Source: Candidatus Poribacteria bacterium
Lineage (GTDB): Bacteria; Abyssobacteria; SURF-5
DNA: 14,930 nucleotides
Assembly (NCBI GenBank): GCA_016215705.1
Contig: JACRIR010000066.1
Location: 1 to 14,930 of the forward strand
Direction: 5' to 3'
Numbering within the stretch: position 1 is the stretch's first letter; the number at the start of each line of letters is the position of its first letter. The notes below the pieces were generated by a model that was not told the origin of the DNA, made no database searches, and worked only from the letters and a program-made list of their open reading frames with translations. This document shows, one piece after another, positions 7,601 through 13,813 of the stretch. The position numbers and the translations under genes are program-made.

Positions 7601-9546
7601 TCGATTGTCAAATCATTTGCCGGATTGACATAAAGGAGCCGCGAATCACGGACAATGTCGGACGCCGGCGTTATCTGGTATGCGTTCATTTGCAGACTGC
7701 CGGAAAGGTCGGGCGAGAGAGCGACTTCGAGTTGGCCGCGTCCGTTCTGCAATTCGAGCGAGCGGGTCAGCACGGTCTGCCCTTCTTTTATAAGATCGAC
7801 ATACACGGTTCCCCTTGTGCGCGTAGCGAGAACCGTGGCTCGCACGCTGTCGCCGACTTTGTATAGAGCCTGGTCCGTGCGCAAGAGAATGTGATGCTCG
7901 CCCGGCTGCGCATAAAGGGTTATCGTTTTCTCGGCGCGATTGCCCTGTTTGTCGCGGGCGCTGACAGTGATGTCGTGTTGGTTGGCGGTCGGAGTCAGCT
8001 TAATGCTCGTGATTCCGAGCGCATCGGTTTTCAGACCGGTTATCTTCGTGTTCGTCGGGGCAATGCTCACGTCGACGTTGGCAACCGCGGGCCGTCCGTC
8101 AGGATAAGTGGCGACAATGTACACAATATTCTCGACGTCCGGCACGAGGGTTCCGCTTTCAGGAATCGCCACCACTATCAGCGGATCAGCGGCGACGTTC
8201 ACGTTTCGAGTTATTCCTTCCTTGTGGTCGGCCCCATCGACTATTCGCAAGTCTATTTTGACAAACGCCTTCCCCTGCTGGAGCGGCTGGCCGACAAAAT
8301 ATTCCGGCAGCTTTGCCTCAAACGAGTAATGGCCTGCCGAATCCGTCTTCCCTTCCACGCGCAGAAATTGGCTGAATTCGACGTCGAATCTGGACAGTTC
8401 AACGACGACAATTCCATTGGTGACCGGTTTTCCGAAAAAATAGTCGCTTTGCACTTCGCCCCGGAGAGTTTCACCGGGCATGTAGTAATCCTTTTCCGTG
8501 GTCAGGTTAATCTTGAATTTCGGAAGGGCATAACGTTTCACCGTGACGTCCTTTTCGATTACGCTCTCCCCCACGGCTGCCCTTATTTTGTATGTTCCCA
8601 CATTGACTTCATCAGCCAGCATGAAATCTGCGGCTGCGATCCCGAATCTGTCGGTCTTTGCGTTGAGCTTGAATACCTTGTTTCCTTTTGCGTCCTGGAC
8701 TTCTATGAGCGCGCCCTCATTCGAAGCGGGCTGAAGGTTTGCGGTCAAAAGCGAAAGGCTGCGAATGTGTATGGTCTGGCCCGGCTGATACAAGGGCTTG
8801 TCGGTTGTAAGAAGGACCTTATAGGTTTTCTCGAGTCGGATGGGATTCTCAATGACATCCTCTCCAAGTGACGAGTTCACATGAACAACAAGGGTCTGTT
8901 GCCCTGTGACATTCTTGGGGATATCGAACGAAGCGTTCACGGTTCCGCTCTGGTCGGTGCGACCCCGAAATAGAGGGATTTCACGCGACGAACTCTTTAT
9001 GGCAAAGGTTACGCCCGCGTCAGGTATTGGTTCGCCGGTTGAATGGTTGAGCGCTATTAGTCGCAGCGAGGGTTTGCTGCCAACCAACAGCCTGTCCGAT
9101 CCGATTAGATGTGTTTCAAGTATGCCGACGGATTCCGCAAGGCTCTTCTTCCCCTCAATTTTGCCACCATCCGACAGCGTGAGGGTGTATTCGATGCAGT
9201 ACAGTTGCAGGTTCCTGTCCGGCGCGGGCGCCACCGCCATCTGATATGTGTGGTTCTTTTTGATTGCGAACACTGTGCTCGACTTTTTGGCAACAGTCTT
9301 GCCTTCGAGACTGACTATGCTTACCTCCAATTGCCCCCATTCGGGCGCCCCGCTTTTCCATTCGACCGGAATCTCGATTTTTGCGGTGTTCGCGTCAATG
9401 CGTGCATGAATTTTCGGCTCGTCAATGGCTGCAACAACTGGTTGGCGCCCTTCTGCGGCGAGAGCAATGAATTGGTGGATCACTACAAGACTGAGCGCAA
9501 GAAGAATGAGAATTGAGCAGATGTTGAGTAATCTTAATCTTTTCAT
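4666..9546 (-). CDS. Secreted bacterial alpha-2-macroglobulin with thioester and unusual bait region
   Basis: I start at ATG 9544-9546 because AGAGGGA lies about 10 nt before it. A more upstream ATG would add 15 residues before the signal peptide. The 1626-residue product opens MKRLRLLN, then a hydrophobic core, with probable cleavage after IALA near residue 30. There is no lipobox. Macroglobulin domains follow: MG2-like with TDKPLYQPGQT at about 248-258, then repeated MG modules. VYRPGEEASIQFFVRD at about 656-671 and VSIVDESVFAL at about 683-693 mark the bait-bearing module. The A2M block is REYFPETLYFNP at about 933-944 with DSITTWRMATMASS at about 962-975. The thioester is GCFEQ with Cys1150 and Gln1153, followed by an alpha-helical thioester domain to about 1425 and a C-terminal receptor-type domain. 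Family role: traps attacking proteases in the periplasm. No penicillin-binding protein 1C gene, its frequent partner, adjoins it. Residues about 782-867 resemble a GspG pseudopilin domain. Confidence 0.92.
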   Translation of the reverse strand: MKRLRLLNICSILILLALSLVVIHQFIALAAEGRQPVVAAIDEPKIHARIDANTAKIEIPVEWKSGAPEWGQLEVSIVSLEGKTVAKKSSTVFAIKKNHTYQMAVAPAPDRNLQLYCIEYTLTLSDGGKIEGKKSLAESVGILETHLIGSDRLLVGSKPSLRLIALNHSTGEPIPDAGVTFAIKSSSREIPLFRGRTDQSGTVNASFDIPKNVTGQQTLVVHVNSSLGEDVIENPIRLEKTYKVLLTTDKPLYQPGQTIHIRSLSLLTANLQPASNEGALIEVQDAKGNKVFKLNAKTDRFGIAAADFMLADEVNVGTYKIRAAVGESVIEKDVTVKRYALPKFKINLTTEKDYYMPGETLRGEVQSDYFFGKPVTNGIVVVELSRFDVEFSQFLRVEGKTDSAGHYSFEAKLPEYFVGQPLQQGKAFVKIDLRIVDGADHKEGITRNVNVAADPLIVVAIPESGTLVPDVENIVYIVATYPDGRPAVANVDVSIAPTNTKITGLKTDALGITSIKLTPTANQHDITVSARDKQGNRAEKTITLYAQPGEHHILLRTDQALYKVGDSVRATVLATRTRGTVYVDLIKEGQTVLTRSLELQNGRGQLEVALSPDLSGSLQMNAYQITPASDIVRDSRLLYVNPANDLTIDVKPDKAVYRPGEEASIQFFVRDKTGHPVLAALGVSIVDESVFALQEMQPGLEKVYFTLEKELMKPRYEIHGYDVDDIILKDAPANRPEEISLRKEAARVLLASAETLREPSLRVNTYDSKQSAVRTEAEKIMSEKTKKVEEALKRFQKRHSRFPSQGESLAVLVDERLLKAADAKDPWGNFYRVENAGFMWNDYLTFQLVSIGPDEKANTTDDVRVSYSPEMKERRLLGRMADMAGRVEEAAMAPMAQMKAAFNAVGDKEKDELSKSGVASTVSGEDKPQVRIREYFPETLYFNPAIITGPNGDARVSLSMADSITTWRMATMASSLGGALGSVSTPLRVFQDFFVDIDLPPALTQNDRISIPVAVYNYLPGSQKVRLEVTREDWFELLDDPVKEIDLEKDEVAVVYFTIMAKKVGWRTLTVHGFGSKMNDAIKRQVLILPDGKETLVNYNDRLSGAVEKTIEIPPGAIDDASTILVKIYPGIFSQVVEGLDSILQMPFGCFEQTSSTTYPNILVVDYMKTTKQITPEVQMKAEGFINTGYQRLLSFEVAGGGFEWFGNPPANQILTAYGLMEFKDMSKVHEVDPAVIDRTQRWLLSKQQNDGSWSPDQSYLHQESWGRIQNSNLPVTAYIAWALLESGYNGPEAQKAVSYIKNHLNEANDPYLLALCANALVLADKQNEDAFLKLLELKKEENGAIHWESKLETMTFGNGKGADIETTAMATIAFIRSGRHSDVVNKAMTYLIRAKDPAGTWYSTQATVLALKAMIIALGNATEDVNGNVSISHDDKTVTTIKITSADSDVMRFVDLKPHVHKGNNNVRIRFEGKGSMLYQIVGRYYLPWRADEKALQEPLTIEVNYDKTRLEKDDMVSCNVRIFNNRPAAANMVIVDLGVPPGFEVQSDGLQKLVEQKTIEKYTLTGRQIIVYLSKIGPRAELRLSYQLRAKFPVKAKTPVSRVYEYYDPSVENFAKPVVLEIKN

Positions 9547-9658
9547 GGTTTCCGTCCCTCTTTCGTTTGCCGGCATACGAGATACCGACACTTGTTTGTG
9601 GACCGTGTTCCTGCCAGTATAAACGAACGAGGAGACAAAAAGATTTGTGATACAAGAA

Positions 9659-9702
9659 TCCCTTCTTGAAAAAACCTTTGGGCTTGCCCTTGAAAGAAGG
9701 GA
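9659..9702 (-). terminator. Possible stem-loop terminator after the HAD gene
   Basis: TCCCTTCTT (9659-9667) and AAGAAGGGA (9694-9702) form a perfect 9-bp inverted repeat about 17 nt beyond the HAD stop codon. A small GGGC-TT-GCCC hairpin sits in the loop. Read on the minus strand the stem is followed by TTCTTGTATC, only a weak U-rich tail. It separates the HAD gene from the macroglobulin gene on the same strand, so termination or attenuation is plausible but not certain. Confidence 0.4.
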
Positions 9703-9718
9703 CGTACTGGGGATTTCT

Positions 9719-10393
9719 CTACGCCATTCGGATGTTCATGATAGTGGGCACTTTAAGGCCCGCAGTGCAGGGAGAGTTCTTATACCCCATATCGGCCGTG
9801 ATTCCACCGTCAATCCTGGCCGAGACGACGACAAAATCGAAGTCTTTGTCGAGGCATGTCGTGCGCCTGCCACCTTGAAAAAGAGCCTCAAATCCGTGCT
9901 TGAAGCTGCCTTCACCTTGCGTCCAGAGCGATTCCGCTATCGTCTCGTAGATCAGGGCGCTTTCGTCGAGAAGACGCTCGTCGTGGAGGAAAACGATGGC
10001 GCTGTCGATAGGCTCATCCGACGGCATATTCGCGATAACGAGCATTTGTGCGGATGCGTCGGATGGATTCAACCCGTATTTCTCGGCTGCGGGCGCGTAC
10101 TTCTTGCCCCACATTCCGTCCGTCACCTTATCCCTGCCGAAGACATGATCGAAATAGGCGTCAAGGCAGACGGCCTGCAATACCTTCTGCGAATAGTCCA
10201 GTTTCGCCGAACTTGTGACCACGTGGCGGTAGCCCTTGTTCAGCATTCTATTCAGTGTCTTGATGATGTCCTTGCGCAGAACATAAGAATCATCCGGGCC
10301 GGGGTATGCGTCTCCGCTCCTCACCGAAATGATGTTTCTGAAGGAACCGAGTGTCTCGTCCAGGTCCCAGCAAATGATCTTCGGCTTCGTCAT
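9719..10393 (-). CDS. HAD-superfamily phosphatase, NIF/FCP1-like
   Basis: I start at ATG 10391-10393 because AGGGGA lies 6 nt upstream of it. An upstream in-frame ATG would add 8 residues without an RBS. The 224-residue product begins with the HAD motif I, CWDLDETLGSF, where D10 is the expected nucleophile and D12 the acid/base. Motif II is HVVTSSAKLDYS near residues 57-68 (T60/S61). It is followed by a DAYFDHVFGRDKVTDGMWGKK block that, as in CTD-type NLI-interacting-factor phosphatases, precedes the conserved lysine (K98 or K99). The later acidic motif is less clear (IANMPSDEP at about 120-128, FLHDERLLDES at 135-145). Substrate unknown; cytoplasmic, no signal peptide. It appears to be transcribed alone, divergent from the ETF-QO gene. 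A housekeeping sugar-phosphate or protein phosphatase role is equally possible. Confidence 0.75.
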   Translation of the reverse strand: MTKPKIICWDLDETLGSFRNIISVRSGDAYPGPDDSYVLRKDIIKTLNRMLNKGYRHVVTSSAKLDYSQKVLQAVCLDAYFDHVFGRDKVTDGMWGKKYAPAAEKYGLNPSDASAQMLVIANMPSDEPIDSAIVFLHDERLLDESALIYETIAESLWTQGEGSFKHGFEALFQGGRRTTCLDKDFDFVVVSARIDGGITADMGYKNSPCTAGLKVPTIMNIRMA

Positions 10394-10450
10394 TGGTTTC
10401 CCCTTTCGAAAGACCAAGATCGACGCAAGTCGCCCCGAAAGTTTTCAGGT

Positions 10451-10481
10451 AGTGTATCATATTTCTGTAAGGTAATGTCAA
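10451..10481 (-). promoter_or_regulatory. Candidate sigma70 promoter for the HAD gene
   Basis: On the minus strand a perfect TTGACA (10481-10476) is followed by GATACA at 17-nt spacing or TACACT, preceded by TG, at 19-nt spacing. The -10 element is imperfect. The start would lie some 50-60 nt before the HAD start codon. Confidence 0.4.
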
Positions 10482-10492
10482 GAAGTACACTT

Positions 10493-10573
10493 GTCATTCC
10501 CGCGAAAGCCGGACCGAGTCTTCTTGTCGTAACAGTTGTACCAGCAATGGATTCCCGCTTTCGCGGGAATGAC
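10493..10573. repeat. dRS3-like repeat element with 17-nt inverted arms
   Basis: GTCATTCCCGCGAAAGC (10493-10509) is exactly inverted as GCTTTCGCGGGAATGAC (10557-10573). The right end also folds on itself as ATTCCCGC-TTTC-GCGGGAAT (10551-10570), which fits the Neisseria dRS3 pattern ATTCCC-N8-GGGAAT. The whole 81 nt looks like two half-sites flanking a 47-nt spacer, as in small non-coding mobile or repetitive elements. There is no coding content. Confidence 0.7.
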
Positions 10574-10626
10574 GAAAGCGGGCGGAGATGACAAAATCTC
10601 AGGCTGAATATCACGCCCCAATCCGC

Positions 10627-10656
10627 TTGACAAGCTGCGTCATAGCCACATATAAT
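10627..10656 (+). promoter_or_regulatory. Consensus sigma70 promoter upstream of the ETF-QO gene
   Basis: TTGACA (10627-10632) and TATAAT (10651-10656), both perfect hexamers, are separated by 18 nt. Transcription would begin near 10663, leaving a leader of about 260 nt before the ETF-QO start codon. No other plus-strand gene lies between, so the promoter serves the ETF-QO gene or a non-coding RNA within that leader. Confidence 0.65.
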
Positions 10657-10721
10657 AAAAATGCCCATTATACATGGCGTCAAGAGTTTCTGCGCATGGA
10701 GGAGAGCCCTCACCAGCCGTT

Positions 10722-10741
10722 ATTCCCGCGAAAGCGGGAAT
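10722..10741. repeat. Second dRS3-like hairpin repeat
   Basis: ATTCCCGC-GAAA-GCGGGAAT is a perfect 8-bp stem with a GAAA tetraloop, the inverse orientation of the copy at 10551-10570. It lies inside the presumed leader of the ETF-QO transcript, where it would form a very stable RNA hairpin. Confidence 0.7.
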
Positions 10742-10846
10742 CCATAATAATTGCGGCGAGGGACATGTGTAATTACTTATGACGTTCTGTATAGTAGGAA
10801 GATTGCTCTTCACCCCAGTTAATGAATGAAGAATCAGCAGACCAGT

Positions 10847-10909
10847 TTTGACTCACTAATCACCGGACTCGGGGAGCCGTTGTCGTGACGGCTCCGGAAT
10901 CAGGTCAAA
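10847..10909 (+). promoter_or_regulatory. Nested stem structure in the ETF-QO leader
   Basis: An inner stem GGAGCCGT (10873-10880) / ACGGCTCC (10888-10895) with a 7-nt loop is enclosed by TTTGAC (10847-10852) / GTCAAA (10904-10909). The structure ends 5 nt before the AGGAG ribosome-binding site at 10914-10918. It could influence translation of the next gene. It matches no riboswitch I recognise and has no U tract that would make it a terminator. Confidence 0.4.
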
Positions 10910-10925
10910 TCATAGGAGAATAGTT

Positions 10926-12635
10926 ATGACCGTCGAACGCGAGAGTATGGAGGTTGATGTGTTGTTTGTCGGCGGTGGCCCGGCGAATCTCGCTGCTGCC
11001 CTCCATTTGAAAAGACTTATCAGTAAACACAATGAAGATATCGAAGCCGGCAAGAAGCAGGGCGAAAAGTTCGGCGACGATTTCATGGTCGCTCTCATCG
11101 AGAAAGCGCAGGAAATCGGGCTCCACGGTCTATCCGGCGCGGTCATGGACAAGAAGACGCTCCTCGAATTGTTCCCGGACTTTGATGAAAACTGCGGCGC
11201 TGTCGACTGCAAAGTTGACTCGGAGGACGTTCTCTTCCTGACACAGACAGGTAAGCTGAAAGCGCCCATCACTCCTCCCCCACTGGACAACCACGGCTTC
11301 TACACCGTCTCGCTCGCCAAGTTGACAAAATGGATGGCGGAACAGGTCACGGAGGCCGGCGTGGATATTTTCGCGGGCTTCCCGGGTGTCGAACTGCTTT
11401 ACGACGAGAACAAGGTCACCGGCGTGAGGACCGGCGATAAGGGCATCGACGCGGAGGGCAATCCAAAGTCCAATTTTGAGGCCGGAATGGACCTACTGGC
11501 CAAAGTTGTTGTGCTCGGTGAAGGCCCGCGCGGATTCCTCGCGAAGAAGCTGATCGAAAAATTCAGCCTTCAAAAGGGACGCAATCCACAAACGTTTGTC
11601 ACCGGCGTCAAGGAAGTATGGCAATTGGCCGAAGGAAGACTGAAGCCGGGCCAAATAATACATACAATGGGATATCCGCACGACTGGAAGACTTACGGCG
11701 GCGGATTCATTTACAGCATGAAGGACAACATGGCGTCTGTCGGCCTGATGACCGGCCTCGACGCGCGCGACCCGCAGGTTGACCCACACCGCTACTTCCA
11801 GATGTTCAAGACGCATCCGGTCGTGAAAGACCTTCTTGCAGGCGGCAAGATACTACAATACGGCGCCAAGACGGTTCCTGTCGGTGGGTGGTACTCGGTG
11901 CCGAAAATGGCCGTCAACGGCTGCGTGCTGGTTGGCGACTCGGCAGCGCTCTTCGACCCGATGCGCATCAAGGGCATCCACCTCGCTATGAAGTCGGGAA
12001 TGCTCGCCGCCGAGGCGATCTTCGAGGCGCTCGTGAAGAAAGACTTCTCCGAAGCACAACTAGGCAAATACGAACAGGCCGTCAAGAGCAGTTATATAAA
12101 AGAAGAGATGTGGAAGTCGCGTAACTTCCACCAGGGATTCCACGGCGGCCGCGTTGCCGGACTCGTCAATGCCGGTCTCCAATTCATCACCGGCGGGCGC
12201 GGCCTGGTTGACCCGATGACGACCGAGGAAGACTACAAAGCAACGGTCACCGTCGCCCAATACTATGGAGGAAAGAATCCCGAAGAGGTCAACAAAATCT
12301 CATTCGACAATGCGCTGACACTCGACAAATTGACCGACGTATATCAATCGGGCACTATTCACGAAGAGAAGCAGCCGTGTCACTGCAAGATTCTGAACCT
12401 TGACTACTGCAACAAAGAAGAAAACTGCAAGAAGAAGTACAACCGCTCGTGCGTGAAATTCTGCCCTGCGTTTGTGTACGAGGAGGAAGTCGACGAGAAG
12501 ACCGGCAAGAGCAAGCTGAAGATCAACTTCTCGAATTGCCTGCACTGCAAGACGTGCGACATCAAATGTCCGTACGCCAATATCCTCTGGACCCCGCCCG
12601 AGGGCGGCGGCGGCCCAAAATACTCGCTTGTATAA
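10926..12635 (+). CDS. Electron transfer flavoprotein-quinone oxidoreductase (ETF-QO)
   Basis: The start is ATG 10926, with AGGAG at a 7-nt spacing. The 569-residue product carries an N-terminal FAD-binding motif VDVLFVGGGPANLAAALHL (about 10-28, with Asn21 where Gly is usual). It also has LSGAVMD at 69-75 and GCVLVGDSAALFDPMRIKGIHLAMKSG at about 332-358, the second FAD contact and ETF-QO signature. The C-terminal ferredoxin domain has CPAFVYE at 513-519, CLHCKTCDIKCP at 538-549 and the family ending PPEGGGGPKY. ETF-QO takes electrons from reduced EtfAB and passes them through FAD and an Fe-S cluster to membrane quinone. No etfAB gene lies in the window. Cysteines 485, 487, 495, 501, 509 and 548 are additional to the four cluster ligands of the mitochondrial protein (here 513, 538, 541, 544). 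This form could hold two clusters. A FixC-type electron-bifurcating partner is less likely because the ferredoxin domain is fused. Confidence 0.92.
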   Translation: MTVERESMEVDVLFVGGGPANLAAALHLKRLISKHNEDIEAGKKQGEKFGDDFMVALIEKAQEIGLHGLSGAVMDKKTLLELFPDFDENCGAVDCKVDSEDVLFLTQTGKLKAPITPPPLDNHGFYTVSLAKLTKWMAEQVTEAGVDIFAGFPGVELLYDENKVTGVRTGDKGIDAEGNPKSNFEAGMDLLAKVVVLGEGPRGFLAKKLIEKFSLQKGRNPQTFVTGVKEVWQLAEGRLKPGQIIHTMGYPHDWKTYGGGFIYSMKDNMASVGLMTGLDARDPQVDPHRYFQMFKTHPVVKDLLAGGKILQYGAKTVPVGGWYSVPKMAVNGCVLVGDSAALFDPMRIKGIHLAMKSGMLAAEAIFEALVKKDFSEAQLGKYEQAVKSSYIKEEMWKSRNFHQGFHGGRVAGLVNAGLQFITGGRGLVDPMTTEEDYKATVTVAQYYGGKNPEEVNKISFDNALTLDKLTDVYQSGTIHEEKQPCHCKILNLDYCNKEENCKKKYNRSCVKFCPAFVYEEEVDEKTGKSKLKINFSNCLHCKTCDIKCPYANILWTPPEGGGGPKYSLV

Positions 12636-12660
12636 CCGTCCCTCTTGCTCACATTCAACT

Positions 12661-12697
12661 AATCCCCTGCGGCCAATACCGCAGGGGATTCTTCTTT
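12661..12697 (+). terminator. Rho-independent terminator after the ETF-QO gene
   Basis: AATCCCCTGCGG (12661-12672) pairs perfectly with CCGCAGGGGATT (12679-12690) around the 6-nt loop CCAATA, and TTCTTT follows. It begins 25 nt after the ETF-QO stop codon. Confidence 0.85.
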
Positions 12698-12791
12698 GCC
12701 CTATTCCCGCGAAGATGTGCGTTTAACTACTCTTTATCAAAATCACGAATTCTTGTCGCGATTCTCGCAGCACATTGTATGAAACTCACAC

Positions 12792-12860
12792 GGGCGCAAT
12801 GAATTGCGCCCCTACAGGCATATACCAGAGATTTCTGTAGGGGCGCGATTCATCGCGCCC
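12792..12860. repeat. Compound palindromic repeat (GGGCGC family)
   Basis: There are two hairpins, GGGCGCAAT-GA-ATTGCGCCC (12792-12811) and GGGCGCGAT-TC-ATCGCGCCC (12841-12860). They are themselves joined by a 12-nt inverted pair GCGCCCCTACAG (12806-12817) / CTGTAGGGGCGC (12835-12846). The element can therefore fold either as two small hairpins or as one long stem. The TGTAGGGGC edge recurs at about 13735. Confidence 0.75.
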
Positions 12861-12871
12861 GATGCGGCGAC

Positions 12872-13040
12872 TTGGTTGCGGCTTCGCTGCGCCGTGTCAA
12901 TCCGTGGATAAGAATGACTCTTTTTCTTCTTCTCCCCGAATCCGTGAAATCCGTAGGCTGAGCCCCGCGAAGTCCCGCGCTTCGCGGGATTCCCAATGCT
13001 CTTTCTTTTGTTTGGTTGCGGCTGCGCCGCGCTGTGATCC
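12872..13040. repeat. Direct repeat pair TTGGTTGCGGCT
   Basis: TTGGTTGCGGCT occurs at 12872-12883 and 13012-13023, exactly 140 nt apart. Related GC-rich sequence follows both copies (TCGCTGCGCCGTGTCAATCC and GCGCCGCGCTGTGATCCC). The spacing and similarity suggest a duplicated dispersed repeat. Confidence 0.5.
12964..12988. repeat. GC-rich hairpin
   Basis: CCCGCGAAG (12964-12972) pairs with CTTCGCGGG (12980-12988). An alternative pairing TCCCGCG (12973-12979) with CGCGGGA (12983-12989) is possible. It resembles the tips of the ATTCCCGC repeats seen near 10551 and 10722. Confidence 0.55.
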
Positions 13041-13120
13041 CATCTTCTTCTTTTTCATTCGCGTCATTCGCTTTTCCATTTGTGTGATTCGTGATCCAAC
13101 TCTTTTTCTTCTTTTTCCCT

Positions 13121-13143
13121 TTGCGACCTTTGCGCCTTTGCGG
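13121..13143. repeat. Short TTTGCG tandem run
   Basis: TTTGCG occurs three times in succession with short CC-containing spacers. On the minus strand it reads as CGCAAAGG units, a motif common in intergenic repeats of many bacteria. It adjoins the 3' end of the cupin gene. Confidence 0.5.
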
Positions 13144-13156
13144 TGAAATCAGGCTA

Positions 13157-13498
13157 TTAGTCCGTCTTCGGAATAAGGCAAATAAACCTCGCCAACTCGC
13201 CGGTCACATTCTTGAACTGGTGATATTCCTCAGGCGGGATGAATACGACGCTTCCGGCAGGAGCCGTTCGCGCTCCATTCTCTGATACAACATCAAGCTT
13301 TCCGTCGAGGATGAAAACCTCGTGTTCCCACGCATGCTTATGGTACGGCGTATTCCCACCTGGCCGCACGTCAAACACCCTCATATAGAAATTCTTTGCG
13401 CCGTCATCCTTCGATACCGCCCACCGGATGGCAACATCTTTCGCGCCCTCGTCCTTCACTTCCCGAAGCTCGATGTCCTTATAATTCGCTATCTTCAT
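13157..13498 (-). CDS. Small single-domain cupin protein
   Basis: This 113-residue product starts at ATG 13496-13498, with a perfect AGGAGG 5 nt upstream. Cupin motif 1 is GGNTPYHKHAWEHEVFILDG at residues 47-66, with H53, H55 and E60 as likely metal ligands. Motif 2 is AGSVVFIPPEEYHQFKN at 81-97, with H93 as the fourth ligand. All four metal positions are present, so it should bind a divalent metal. The length is normal for a one-domain cupin, with no extra catalytic domain. Such proteins range from dioxygenases and isomerases to sensors, and nothing here selects among them. It is flanked by repeat tracts on both sides and appears monocistronic. An extended -10 promoter lies about 110 nt upstream. 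Confidence 0.88.
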   Translation of the reverse strand: MKIANYKDIELREVKDEGAKDVAIRWAVSKDDGAKNFYMRVFDVRPGGNTPYHKHAWEHEVFILDGKLDVVSENGARTAPAGSVVFIPPEEYHQFKNVTGELARFICLIPKTD

Positions 13499-13606
13499 CT
13501 CAACCTCCTGTGAAACCGGTTTGTGGTCCAGGGTCGAATCTCAAGGGAACTGAACACTCAAGAACACCACTTGCATCGAAGTCGTGTCAAACCATACCCT
13601 CGTACG

Positions 13607-13615
13607 ATTATAGCA
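13607..13615 (-). promoter_or_regulatory. Extended -10 promoter for the cupin gene
   Basis: On the minus strand the sequence is TGCTATAAT, a perfect TATAAT with the TGn extension. No -35 match is seen at 16-18 nt, which extended -10 promoters can do without. The transcript would have a leader of about 100 nt before the cupin start. Confidence 0.45.
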
Positions 13616-13734
13616 GATAGCGTCGCATAGCGCGGGTAGGGCTCAGCCATGCAGATACACACGAGTGGACAAAGCGAGGCGAAGCCTAGTGTGCTGTCAA
13701 TACAAAATGTGCGGGTATTGGCGCTTGGTTCTTC

Positions 13735-13762
13735 GTAGGGGCACGGCGCGCCGTGCCCTTAC
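13735..13762. repeat. Palindromic repeat GGGCACGGCGCGCCGTGCCC
   Basis: A perfect 20-nt palindrome (13739-13758) is flanked by GTA and TAC, making a 28-nt palindrome with a single mismatch. The GTAGGGGC edge is shared with the element at 12792-12860, so the two probably belong to one repeat family with different cores. Confidence 0.7.
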
Positions 13763-13813
13763 ACATATCAACACAATTAACTTGACCTGACACTCGTTTT
13801 GTTTGTTTCATCC

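Larger units (their letters stand above)
10394..10925. other. Divergent intergenic region with promoters, repeats and a structured leader
   Basis: No convincing gene lies here. In order it holds a candidate minus-strand promoter for the HAD gene, a repeat element with 17-nt inverted arms, a consensus plus-strand promoter, a second hairpin repeat and a nested stem next to the ETF-QO start. The open frames across the repeats give the recurrent artefact peptide 'FPRKRESI', which is a sign of repeats and not of protein. Confidence 0.75.
12698..13156. other. Repeat-packed intergenic tract
   Basis: I see no gene. The tract contains a dRS3-type half-site (ATTCCCGC, 12703-12710), a compound palindrome (12792-12860), two near-direct copies starting TTGGTTGCGGCT (12872 and 13012), and a CCCGCGAAG/CTTCGCGGG hairpin (12964-12988). 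It also has pyrimidine-rich stretches and a TTTGCG tandem run (about 13121-13143). All six frames give only repeat-type peptides. Confidence 0.75.
13499..13813. other. Intergenic gap before the RelE remnant
   Basis: This gap holds the cupin RBS and promoter, then a stretch without recognisable genes, then the GGGGCACGG palindrome. Short open frames here have no RBS and no recognisable content. Confidence 0.7.

Noticed and set aside
7891-8871. Plus-strand open frame of 326 codons antisense to the macroglobulin gene
   Set aside because: It lies wholly within a gene with clear domain motifs, has no RBS, and its composition is that of a complementary-strand shadow.
9616-9644. TATACT on the minus strand as a -10 box for the macroglobulin gene
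   Set aside because: There is no -35 match at 16-18 nt and no TGn extension, so I could not support it as a promoter.
9647-10591. Plus-strand open frame of 314 codons opposite the HAD gene
   Set aside because: It is antisense to a gene with DLDET and TSS motifs and ends in the repeat-derived peptide 'VIPAKAGPSL...FRGNDE', typical of translated dRS3-like repeats.
12862-13146. Plus-strand frame with many Arg/Ser/Phe residues
   Set aside because: It spans the stacked repeat tract and reads as repeat-derived peptides, with no RBS.
12698-13156. CRISPR-like array
   Set aside because: The repeats are of different families, unequally spaced and few, with no cas gene nearby.
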